From Pseudomonadales bacterium (GTDB lineage: Bacteria; Pseudomonadota; Gammaproteobacteria; Pseudomonadales; Azotimanducaceae): a stretch of DNA of 64,000 bases. The position numbers were made by a program, and so were the translations under genes. The notes under the pieces are model-generated. The model saw only the letters and a program-made list of their open reading frames with translations. It searched no databases and was not told where the DNA came from. Below, piece after piece: positions 55,401 to 63,977 of the stretch; positions within the stretch are counted from its first letter, which is position 1, and each line of letters opens with the position of its first letter. The DNA lies in assembly GCA_011525295.1 (NCBI GenBank), contig WTGV01000026.1, forward strand, positions 151,795-215,794. The letters run 5' to 3'.

Positions 55401-58400
55401 CCTGGACCACTTCCAACGTTGTGGCCAGTTATGCAGATATAGTCGTTGTGCTTAACAGATACAGAAGCATCGCCTGGACGTGTTGTCGTAGCTTCAATGA
55501 ACAATCCTGCTTGTTGATCGCGATGATCGGGATCGTGGAAGATTTCACTTGCTTTCGCAACACACTTCTCAACGCCGACCAAGATGGTCTGATCTTCGAT
55601 TTCAACATCGTCGCCGTTCTCGTCTTGGACGAGAGTTGGTGGTTCGTTGACATCAGTTAGATTGACGCGAACATCCAAATCATTAGATCCGCCGTATTCA
55701 TCCTCAACAACAACAACGAAGTCCCAGGAATTGACGTCAGCTTCAAAGTCCATCATTGGCACTCTAGCCACTGAAATGCTGATGTCGTAGCGGATAATCT
55801 CGTTGTAAGTATCAGAATCTTCGTCAGTATCACGAACGGCCCTTGAACTTGCACGGAAATTAGAGGTTCCACTAACTGAAACAGACACGACGTCGCCGTC
55901 GTCAGCATCAGTAACTGGAATGGTGTGACCTACGGTACCTCCCTGGTTTTCAGGATGGTCGAAGGTTACTGCAGTGTACCGGTTAGCAAACACCGGCGAA
56001 GAATTGTCATTCTTAACCGTTATCTGGAAGTGACTCCCCACGGAATACACGTCGTGTTCACCGTCAGAAGCCGAGACTTCTACATCACAAGTCATCTTGC
56101 CTGAGTCATCGGAAATATTTGCTGTGGGTGGAGTGACTTTAATTTCACCCGTTTCCGCATTGGTTTCCAATTTCACACCCGGACAACTACCGACAAAAGC
56201 AGCACCGTAAGTTAAGGCATCGCCGTCACCGTCGGTCGCTCGCACTCTTACATCTTGCGAATAGTCTCCAACAAGCATGAAGAGGTCAATGTCATTTGAA
56301 GCAGTCGGCGTACTAAACACGGGAGCTTCTTTGAGGTCCTTAAGCTTGACGTCAAATGAAAGCCTATCCGTGGCTCCTGATAGGTCAGTAGCACAAAGAT
56401 TAATTGTGTATACACCGTTATTTCTTTCATAGTCGGTTCTTACAGTTGTTCTCGCGAACGCGCCAACACCAGTTTGATATGTTCCCGTGATAAAGAGGTT
56501 GTAGGTGTGTGATGCACCATCCACTGAATCGGAACTAGTCTTGTTAGTAATACTATCCCAAGGCGGTCTGAACGCACTAAATCTAGTGCCAGCAGGAGCT
56601 CTACGAGCTGATCTGGGTTCATCTCCTTTACAAGGCGTACAGTTGTGTCCTGCAGTCCAACACAGAAGGTCACCGTTTGGTTGCGCATCATCGGCGATGA
56701 ACGTCAGCTGAATATTGCCGCCTTCATCGATTTCATGTGCGCCCGAAGCGAGGAAAGTGCCGGTTGAGGTTTCGGCAACTGCTCGAATGCTTGGTCCAGC
56801 ATTTGAACCGTAAACTACCCGTACGCTTACCGTAACTGCGGGGGTAGGATCGTTCATGTTACCACCCGATTCGCGAGCGCGTACTGATACGCTTACAGTC
56901 TCGACACCATATTTTCCAAGCAGAGGAAAGGCGTCATCGTCGGGATCAGTTGACGGCAAGAGCATTTCAATGGTCAAATCCGGACCTCGACACGATTCAG
57001 CTTGTCCTGCTTGCCTGCCTAATGACGCTTTAGCCCAAGTCTCGGTTCCGTCACCAAGAGTGCTAGCTGAAATTTCATAGCACAAGTGATCACCTTCAGG
57101 ATCCGTGAATTTACGACCTAGAGAAATACTACGCGATCCACCACCATTTGTCTCGGAAATTGGTGATAACCATTCTTGCGTTGTTGCACGAAAAGCAAGT
57201 TCGGGTCCGAAATTACCTTCAGTGGACACTACGAGAACGATGTTGATGGTATCTTTACCACCAGCAGCATCAGTTACCGTAACCGTCATGCCGATTTCAT
57301 CGCCATCTTCAAGTCTTTCGAGTGCGTTAACCAAAGACGCATTGGTAGCGGCAGTGTTCTCGGGATTAGCAAGTCTAGCAGTGACTATACCAGTGCTCTC
57401 GTTGTCTTCGGTAATTTCAAAATAACTGGATGGGCTAGTGTAGCCGGTTGCACCAGAAATTGAAGACAGAGAGTAAGTTAGCTCTTCTTCGCAGTTGATC
57501 TCATCAGAACCATTGCAATCTGTTGCGGTCCCAACATCTTCATCTTCAACATCATGGCCGAATTGTTCCATCACATCAATCTGGTAAGTTGTGTGACTTC
57601 CCGTTGCCGCGTTTTCTTTATCGACATGCCATGTAAGAGTTGCTTCTGTGACCGCAAATCGTGGGTCATGATTCTCCAGTACTTTGACTGACATTCGAGT
57701 GGAAAGGACGGGCATCATATCCATACTCACCATCAAAGTCAGGTTCGTCGTACCTTCCTTGATACCCTTCAATCGAATTAAATCATCTGTTTGAGTATTC
57801 GGATCAGTACTGATGTATAACGCTTCAACGGATGAATTGCTCGTAATCGCGTAGGTAAACACGACGTTATCATCAGCCGCTCCACGTACATACTCGGAGT
57901 AATCCCCTGCGGTAGTTCCGGTTGCATCAACATCTATACCGAAGTCAGCACGACCATGGATCGCCATATTGAGCAAGTAGGTCTGCGGATCTATCTCGAC
58001 ACTTTCGCCCAAGGATAAAACAAAGGTGTTATCTTCGTCAGTGTCCACAACGCTATACCCTCTTAACGGCGTTACCGTTGCGATGGCTGCAGGTGTACCA
58101 GTTGGGTCCATTACACCGGCGGTTGCTGCCGCGGATGCACGACCAATATTTTGGGTAGCGCCCGTACCGCGTCGAGCTTCAACTGTAATGGAATATTCGC
58201 CGCCCATTGACAATCCACTGATCCGACCGCCCATACGTTGCGCTGTACCGCGAGTGTCGATATCGGGTATATCAGTAATCGTAGCCATAACAGGCGTACG
58301 TGCTCCCATCGTTTCCGATGTCGCCACGATGATGTAAGAAGTGGGATCAGCATAAGTAGCAGGAGTAGTAGAAGGAAGAATTTCAGGACCTTCGATCTGG

Positions 58401-59092
58401 ACCCACTCTACGTAAGCACTGTCAGAACTCTCTGCGAGAGCGCGTACTGTTGTCGGCGCACCAAACGGCGTCGGGGAGACAGCTACCTGAAAGCTATATG
58501 AAATAGGACCATCAAGATCGTTACTACCAACCCAGTCAAGTTCCAGCGTACAAGAAACCGCCTCAGTAGCTGCAGTGGTGGTACCGGCAAAGGCGATTTG
58601 ACCACTGTCTGCACCCGTAGCCGCAGTAGCAGTAACGGTTGCAGTCGTACTTGTGCCAAACACATTAGCAGCACCATCAGTAGTAACTTCCGCATCGTCA
58701 CAAGTAAGCGTTGCGTCGAAGAAGTCTGCTGGCTTGTTAGTATTGTCCGTGTCAGTGGTACCGTCGTCATCCCAGTCGCATAACGGTGCTGGGAATGTCA
58801 AAGCGGTAAGAAAAGTGGCTCCAGTCGCTCCTCCAGTCGCACCATTGAAGCGAATGACGTCGTTTTCCACTGCGTCAAGGTCATTTAAACCCTGATCACC
58901 AGTTGACTCACTCGTCCATGTGTTCAAAGCCGTGCCATCAGCCCAATCATCAGGCCACACACAATAATCACTGAGTGTGTCCGCGGCACCAAATGCCTGT
59001 CCGGTAAACGATAGTAGCACTCCAACGAGTGCCAATGTGAATATAGATCGGGTAGAAGCTCGCGCTTCGCCGATCACTTTATGCATTTTCAT
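52418..59092 (-). CDS. Giant cadherin/Ig-like autotransporter adhesin (paralogue 2)
   Basis: 2,224 residues. Signal peptide (core FTLALVGVLLSFTGQAFGAA), a Fn3-like domain (about 215-330), then about ten Ig/cadherin-like modules with the same order and openings as the first adhesin (NHDPRF, NSSPVF, NEPPTL, NMAPTV, NSAPVL). Calcium motifs DPDGDE and DQDGDV and the same CTPCKGDE cysteine patch are present. The last 330 or so residues are an autotransporter barrel ending in ALFKF. The two proteins align along their whole length, so they arose by duplication, with the 3.4 kb toxin-antitoxin segment now between them. The ATG at 59092 directly follows a hairpin that holds its AGGAG (see 59093-59109). 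Confidence 0.87.
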   Translation of the reverse strand: MKMHKVIGEARASTRSIFTLALVGVLLSFTGQAFGAADTLSDYCVWPDDWADGTALNTWTSESTGDQGLNDLDAVENDVIRFNGATGGATGATFLTALTFPAPLCDWDDDGTTDTDNTNKPADFFDATLTCDDAEVTTDGAANVFGTSTTATVTATAATGADSGQIAFAGTTTAATEAVSCTLELDWVGSNDLDGPISYSFQVAVSPTPFGAPTTVRALAESSDSAYVEWVQIEGPEILPSTTPATYADPTSYIIVATSETMGARTPVMATITDIPDIDTRGTAQRMGGRISGLSMGGEYSITVEARRGTGATQNIGRASAAATAGVMDPTGTPAAIATVTPLRGYSVVDTDEDNTFVLSLGESVEIDPQTYLLNMAIHGRADFGIDVDATGTTAGDYSEYVRGAADDNVVFTYAITSNSSVEALYISTDPNTQTDDLIRLKGIKEGTTNLTLMVSMDMMPVLSTRMSVKVLENHDPRFAVTEATLTWHVDKENAATGSHTTYQIDVMEQFGHDVEDEDVGTATDCNGSDEINCEEELTYSLSSISGATGYTSPSSYFEITEDNESTGIVTARLANPENTAATNASLVNALERLEDGDEIGMTVTVTDAAGGKDTINIVLVVSTEGNFGPELAFRATTQEWLSPISETNGGGSRSISLGRKFTDPEGDHLCYEISASTLGDGTETWAKASLGRQAGQAESCRGPDLTIEMLLPSTDPDDDAFPLLGKYGVETVSVSVRARESGGNMNDPTPAVTVSVRVVYGSNAGPSIRAVAETSTGTFLASGAHEIDEGGNIQLTFIADDAQPNGDLLCWTAGHNCTPCKGDEPRSARRAPAGTRFSAFRPPWDSITNKTSSDSVDGASHTYNLFITGTYQTGVGAFARTTVRTDYERNNGVYTINLCATDLSGATDRLSFDVKLKDLKEAPVFSTPTASNDIDLFMLVGDYSQDVRVRATDGDGDALTYGAAFVGSCPGVKLETNAETGEIKVTPPTANISDDSGKMTCDVEVSASDGEHDVYSVGSHFQITVKNDNSSPVFANRYTAVTFDHPENQGGTVGHTIPVTDADDGDVVSVSVSGTSNFRASSRAVRDTDEDSDTYNEIIRYDISISVARVPMMDFEADVNSWDFVVVVEDEYGGSNDLDVRVNLTDVNEPPTLVQDENGDDVEIEDQTILVGVEKCVAKASEIFHDPDHRDQQAGLFIEATTTRPGDASVSVKHNDYICITGHNVGSGPGRVKVTATDREGEDVSISFRVSVEANMAPTVVGDGVPDQEVQEHGRSADIDLTMHFDDGDMAYEETLTFSHSVERPSIATAVLIDGHYLRIYGDTKGETEVTVTATDQNGSSVDHTFEVEVIRNDPPVANADAFDDEERFIGRDYDPIDARDAFTDDGDTLTYYASTKNPDVATAAIKYDDEGGAWVDLYLHSPGTTSVTVTVYDSANNSATNSFDLTVLARNDPPMLVNALEDVEVVMGEQHDVSLDDVFEDEGSLDYDVSNEDENIADVLYRASNNSIRIYANNTGTTTVVVVATDNIGQTASDEFDVTVVEPPPPEPTNSAPVLSGTLDDQTVTAGEPISVSIEGVFTDPDGDELTYTAESEDTDVATVDLSDLELTISGVNAGSTVFKITATDGEFNVVGEFDVEVETIPVTIGTIPNQTLQIGGEGTSLSVGEYFFDQDGDVLTYTIETSGNAASVSIADTHHHDADISMSPFTRGSTSVMVTATDPKGRSATQTFSIAVGDDNLRESGVNLLAGTARAYMGSTAAALGSRLESSRSDTGMGFSFGNIFNRYMPVAGKDAVSNAAAQERNDLMGFNPKKDLLDATWNASTNKDVDFNFNLPTVDSLLTNNFSRTLNGNGGIGSFSIWGTVDAQNFEGEGYDGSANSMFLGIDVQTNECWIFGVTAARNTSEGDYWWGTASQELDTTLTTIMPYFSFEPVDGKTSVWGVVGRGSGDADTTVVNANAESSDLSFSLYMLGGRREFAKAGSLQLAFRGDAAFANLDTADGNGAFDGLEAGVNRIRAGIEGSFSVDTGNGGKVTPFGEIAFRNDGGDGLTGNGFEVAGGVRLDTNTITIEARGRTLATHSAEDFSESGVSLMVNINPSSEATGLSFSFTPHWGASSQNSSVLWSEAATVTAVPNAHAYGATNGFTLNSKLAYGFEINHGKFLLTPYVDVQDTGMYGKSVMIGSELRQLIAGSRSMNMKMFFNASDDSVDQIAPKLGIQALFKF

Positions 59093-59109
59093 AATAGGAT
59101 TCTCCTATT
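59093..59109 (-). promoter_or_regulatory. Hairpin sequestering the ribosome binding site of adhesin 2
   Basis: On the RNA strand AATAGGA-GAA-TCCTATT forms a perfect seven-base stem with a three-base loop, and the ATG is the very next base. The AGGAG ribosome binding site sits in the stem and loop. Confidence 0.6.
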
Positions 59110-60138
59110 TGTTAAATACCAAATACCAATTTGCCCATAGCAAAGGTTGCTATGCGACCCATTGGCACAAAGACATTGACCGATCCGACGGTTTGAAGCG
59201 TCGTGCGGTCCGTGTATTTCCACTGAACTCTCATTTCTGATCCGCTCAATGACTTGTTGTCCTCGAACCGTTTGCAGCAATTCCGTGCGGAACGCTGCGG
59301 GCGGTTGCAAGAACGCCACTTATAACCTGTACGGTATGTTCCAATAGACGATACGGAGTCGTTGTTGTTTGCAACTTTTGTAATCGTTTCTTGAATGGTG
59401 CACCGTGGGTTGGTCTCGTTGTGCTGGTCAAAGACTTTACGAAACGAGACAAGTTGGTGAGGTATTGTAGAGATGCAAACGCGTAAAACAACCCATTGCA
59501 ACAATTTTTTACAAAATATTTCAAAATCGTGTTTTGTGCGTTTTTACGCATGTTCGACCAAGATGCCGAATCTCCCCTCTGAGAGCATCTCATCAGAGTG
59601 ATCCGATGAGACGCTTTTTTCTTGGGAGAGATTGTAGAACATCCCGTCCACGCATAGCGTGCACTGGGTCTGATTGCGTTAAAGTGAGTACTCATTACTT
59701 TACCTACAGCGAGTATTCTACACAAAAATTTCAAAATATTACAAATTATTTCTAAATATTTAAAAAGTTTTTCAACAAGTCCCTTCTTCATCCGCTGTAA
59801 ATCCCCAACGAACATCCTTTTCATCCGCCGCCCGAATCCTCCCGATCCAGTCCTTTGATCGACCATTACCAAGCCCATCCACCGATCTTTAAGATTTCGT
59901 ACAAACCCTTATATCAACGAACTTAATACAATTAATACAGTATCCCATCAGCCGAGCAACTCCTCCCCCTGAGGAATTCCCCCTATCCACTAATTTCCAC
60001 CTGATCCTACTCTCTAACAAGAGCCTTAAATCTCCTTTCAAGAACTTTGAAATATTTTACAGTTTTTGAAATAAATTGAAATATTTAGCGCTTAAATCCG
60101 TAATTTAGGTAGCGCGTGCGCCCGGCGAACATGCCTTT
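59110..60138. other. 1 kb non-coding region between adhesin 2 and the channel gene
   Basis: No frame here has protein-like composition: the longest minus-strand frame (59246-59878) is rich in Arg, Cys and Ser in a random order. The stretch is AT-rich and contains a plus-strand terminator (59585-59620) and four copies of a near-palindromic A/T motif (59511, 59729, 60046, 60076). It probably holds the long leader or promoter of adhesin 2, the channel promoter and perhaps a small RNA. Confidence 0.5.
59585..59620 (+). terminator. Orphan Rho-independent terminator on the plus strand
   Basis: GCATCTCATC and GATGAGACGC pair with one mismatch around a 10-base loop and are followed by six Ts. The nearest coding genes on the plus strand are downstream, so this would end a transcript from the non-coding region to its left. 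Confidence 0.6.
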
Positions 60139-61523
60139 GTGTTAAACAAATCACACGCAAATTCACCTATTCGATGCGTAATTTCGCGACACCGGCAATC
60201 CACGACTCCCAGACTTCGACAACACCAGAGCAGACTCTTTCTTTTTGTGAACGCGAACTCGATCGAACCTGTTGTGAAGTACGAACACGTGAACAGACTC
60301 TTGCATCGACTTGATGAGGTGATCGAATTGGAGGCTATTAATAAATTTTTTTCCGTACTCAATAATGCCCCTTGGATGCGGTGGGTCTGGCTCGGATCTC
60401 ACGTTTTCTTGATCGTTCTTGTTACTGCATGCGGGCGCGCGATAGCGAAGGGACTGTTGAACAAATACGTCCAAAGAGGAAGTGAATCGAGGAGGAAATG
60501 GAAAGACGCCCTAAGCCGCGCGGCAAGTAAACCGCTTGATTGGGGGATTTGGGTCGTCGGTCTGAGCTTCGCTGTCAACAGAATCTACGATGACGTTCTT
60601 ACGAAGCAAACGCTTGCCGCACTAGCAGAAACTGATCTAATAATCAATGAAACCATACGCAATTTGCTCGCCCACGAAGGTGCTGATTCCATATTTGCGC
60701 GTGTAGGTACCCTGCGCAGTGTTGCGCTCGTAGTATTGGTGGCGTGGTTCACGAATCGATTCATCAAGGAATTTCAAGCAGTTGTTACCTTACCGCGTCG
60801 GGAAGGGACAGAGTCGCGTTGGGATTCCGCGACCGCGAGCGCAGTGGGAAGAGTTCTACGCGCGTCCGTAATAATTACAACAGGTCTATTGATTCTTCAA
60901 GCCTATGGACTGCCAATTGAAGGAGTTTTGGCTTTTGGCGGCGTGGGTGGTATCGCCGTAGGGTTTGCCGCGAAAGACTTGTTGGCAAACTTTTTTGGTA
61001 CGCTAATGCTACTCATTGACAAACCATTTGTCGTCGGAGATTGGATCCGTTCGCCAGATCGCGCGAAATCGAAGGGACGGTCGAAGAAGTAGGTTGGCGT
61101 ACCACTCGAATACGGACGTTTGATCGCAGACCGTTGTACGTGCCGAACTCTAACTTTGCTAGTCTCGCGGTAGAAAATCCAGAGCGGATGGAAAACCGAC
61201 GGATTTATGAGACCTTTCGTGTACGGTACGAGGATATGCCCAATGTCAAGAAGTTAATTGACGAAGTACGCGAAATGTTGCGGAATCATCCTGCGATCGA
61301 CGTAACGCGTACCCTTATGGTCAATTTAGATACTTACACTGAATTTTCTGTGAATTTCTTTGTGTACACCTTCACGAAAACCACCGATTGGGTCGAATTT
61401 CATGAAATCAAAGAAGAAATACTCCTTTTAATCTCAGACATCGTCCATAAACACGGTGCCGACTCTGCGTTTCCTACACAGACTTTGTATTTAGAGAATG
61501 ATTTAGCCCCCCGGAGTGCCTGA
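60139..61523 (+). pseudogene. MscS-family mechanosensitive channel, frameshifted
   Basis: A small-conductance mechanosensitive channel of the MscS superfamily. The first frame has membrane helices (LGSHVFLIVLVTACGRAIA, LDWGIWVVGLSFAVN, TLRSVALVVLVAWFTNRFI), the pore helix GVLAFGGVGGIAVGFAAKDLLANFFG and the start of the beta domain (DKPFVVGDWIRSPDR), then runs out at 61092. The second frame carries on without loss: EIEGTVEEVGWRTTRIRTFDRRPLYVPNS to the end at 61523. The two join at the CGCGCG tract 61060-61065; removing one CG restores the family text. The true start is probably downstream of 60139 (for example GTG at 60247). Confidence 0.85.
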
Positions 61524-62178
61524 GATTACATCCCCATGAAGTAGTGCTGTGGTTCAAATACTCAGTGGTTGGACGCAGGTTTGATCCATGGTCAGTGGTC
61601 ATGTCCGTTCGTCGACCGGTCCTCCGATCTATGGAGCGTGTTCCAGAGTCAAGACACTGAAAGCGTGACTATCGCAACAGTAGGAAATCTAAAGTAACTA
61701 TATATGGGTGTAAATGGGTGCGGCAAGAGATATTCCAAAACGGACAGATGTTGGAATTAGAGAACACACTTAACCAATACAAGTAAATTTCTTAAGTCGC
61801 CTCACTTTGATCGACAGGTAAGATCAGAAATTTAAAGGGTTGCTAATTTATGGAAGGGAATCACCACTCCTCAGAAGCATAGCAATCCAATCGTCGCGTT
61901 CGTAAGTTCGCTTCGTTTGTTTAGAAGGTGAGGAAGATATTAGATTTGACTGATTGAGCGGTACGGGTCTGAGCACGTTTTAGGACAATCTACCAATTTG
62001 CAAGGGTATTTATTGAGAACTTGCACAATTTTTACCGATTCTTTGTAGGTTCTGTGTCGGGGGCTCTGCCCCATTCCCCCGAAGTACGGGACCTTTCACG
62101 AAACAGCGGTCTGGTTATGATGTTTCTTGCGGAACCCAGAAGTGGATAGTCCGTACCTTGATCGAAACAAGGTGGGCG
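61524..62178. other. Intergenic region before the IS110 element
   Basis: 655 bases with no supported gene. A G/C-rich inverted stretch (GGGGGCTCTGCCCC and CCCCC, about 62060-62082) near the IS110 transposase end may be part of the element end. Otherwise nothing was recognised. Confidence 0.4.
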
Positions 62179-63426
62179 TTAGGTTTCGGCGGCGGTTCGC
62201 CGGTACAACGTGCCGGCTTTCAGCATCGCGCACGCGACGGCTAATAAACGATCGGCGACGGAACGTAACGCTCGACCATGGGTATGACCTCGCGTCCGCA
62301 GTGCTTCGTATCGTTGGCGACAAATGGGATCCACTTGTGACGCGACTCGAGCCCAGTGGTACATACTGTCCACGAGCCGTGGATTCGCCGCTCGGCGGCG
62401 TTGAACTCGACAAGATTTCCCCGATTTTTTGGTAACGGGAGCGATTCCAGCGAGACAGCGCAAGGCAGCATAATCTCAGTTCCGGATCACGACTCCCGCT
62501 TCTCCTAACAAATTGGCAAGCACGAAGATGCCCACACCCGGCATGGAAGCGAGAATATCGCGATCGGTGGGTCTCGGGGGATTCGTACTGGAAGTGTTGG
62601 TGGTGGGAGCCTGGGTCGACAAGCTCTCCAGCTTTGTTTCGAGCTGGTGCATCACCTCTTGGAGTTGTTGTTGGACGAGGGCTAATTGCTGGAACAAAAG
62701 CGTGATTTGTTCTTGTAATAACCGTGCCGTCGTGGTTGCGACCGGTAACCGTTCGGCCCGTAACTGCTGGAGTATCTGGTCGGCTTGGAAACGTCGAATC
62801 TTGTGGGCTTTGAGGCTCTTCTCGACCGAGTGTTTTCGCCGGCGTTGGGCGGCTTCTGGATTCGGCATATGTTCCCATATCGCTTGGACGAAAGGTAATC
62901 CGAGATCGGAACCAAATAAGCTTTCGAAATCGGGATAGTAGCTCCAAAGGCACTGCCGAATCTTGAGTGCTAAGCCTTGTTTCGTGCGCTGCAACTGTTC
63001 GCGCATGCGATGTCGCTCGCGCAACTCGAGCATATCGGAATCCGGTGCTTCCAAGAGCCGTAACGCTTGAGGTTCTAAGAATAGGGCCGTCGCTAACACC
63101 AACGCGTCGCGCCGGTCATCTTTCGCACCCGCCGGTGAATAGCGATCCCGAAAGCGATCTGCTTGTTTCGGATTGATGGCAAAGACGCCATAACCCAGTG
63201 CCAACAAACAATCAACCACCGGTCCGCTGGAAGTTTCTAACGCGACGCCAATGCTTGCGGTCTCCGCCTGATTCGTCTGTTCCGACAACCATGTCGTCAA
63301 CTCGGTAAAACCAGAACCCGTGTGCGATATCTTCCGCTCGGCAATATGCTCTCCAGTCGCATTCAGAAGGCAGACTTGATGCTCCGATTTTCCCCAGTCT
63401 AAACCCACGTACCATTGCAATTCCAT
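62179..63426 (-). pseudogene. IS110 transposase with an in-frame TGA
   Basis: A DEDD-type recombinase guided by a bridge RNA. The N-terminal RuvC-like part has YVGLDWGKSEHQVCLL, ALETSSGPVVD and the PAGAKDDRRDALVLA region, followed by a coiled coil and the C-terminal helix-hairpin-helix domain. At 62476-62478 the frame meets TGA where relatives read R (RNRDYAAL); CGA to TGA is a single transition. The frame then continues, unchanged, as DYAALRCLAGIAPVTKKSGKS, RLVDSMYHWARVASQ and ADRLLAVACAMLKAGTLY to TAA at 62179. Full product would be 415 residues. Confidence 0.88.
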
Positions 63427-63429
63427 CGT

Positions 63430-63600
63430 AAAACTCCAAAATATTCCCTTACATAGTCAATTCGGTATATTGCAATGCTGACCTTTCCCTGTACAGGCGT
63501 TCTCAGACGCAAACAATCTACTGGGTCTCCATTGCAATGGTGCGTTGCCGTGGCACAATTCCCAAAATGGTGATCAAAGGTCACTAGGGACAGTTAGGTA
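63430..63600 (-). ncRNA. Candidate IS110 bridge RNA region
   Basis: IS110-group elements encode a structured bridge RNA in the non-coding end upstream of the transposase gene. This stretch holds a perfect 12-base palindrome, CCATTGCAATGG (63529-63540), and smaller inverted repeats such as TGCCGTGGCA. Placement rests on position and these repeats only; the loops were not mapped. Confidence 0.3.
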
Positions 63601-63689
63601 GCTCACGGCCGCACACCGAATTGCTTTTCCTCACCTTTCGACAAGTTACGCTAAATGGTACAGGGGACAGGTTCTTAAACACATTTTGA

Positions 63690-63977
63690 TCATTGCGCGT
63701 CACCGTTCGAGGTCGAATAGTGATGTTGCTGACCATTCTTGTTTGGGTTGCTCACGAAGGGAACTTGTCGCCAAGAATTGTAGGCGTTCAAGAAGTACTG
63801 GTTGATCTTATCGATCGCTTCTTGCCGAGTCCGAAACTGGCGTCGATTTACTAGCTCCCGCTTGAGTAGTCCAAATACACTTTCTGCAGAAGCATTGTCC
63901 CCCAAAGCGCGCTCAGACCCACGCGCCCGTTTAAGTCTAAGGAGCATGGGTTTGCGTAGGTTTAAAGGGACAGTCAT
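63690..63977 (-). pseudogene. Fragment of an IS3-family transposase (orfB)
   Basis: The 95-codon frame holds the end of an rve integrase core: DNASAESVFGLLKRELVNRRQFRTRQEAIDKINQYFLNAYNSWRQ, with the catalytic Glu in the AESVF motif. The 5' part (about residues 1-24) does not fit the family, so the gene has lost its front two-thirds, including the two Asp residues. It may extend from a rearranged copy. It sits next to the IS110 element. Confidence 0.8.

Larger units (their letters stand above)
62179..63600 (-). mobile_element. IS110-family insertion sequence, probably inactive
   Basis: Extent approximate: transposase reading frame plus the upstream non-coding stretch. IS110 elements lack obvious terminal repeats, so the ends could not be fixed. 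The transposase text follows the DEDD/Transposase_20 pattern. Confidence 0.8.

Noticed and set aside
59246..59878. 210-codon minus frame upstream of adhesin 2
   Set aside because: Composition is random, there is no ribosome binding site, and it contains the plus-strand terminator and A/T motifs.
62096..62953. 285-codon minus frame in the IS110 region
   Set aside because: Shadow of the transposase, which reads as a family protein in another frame.
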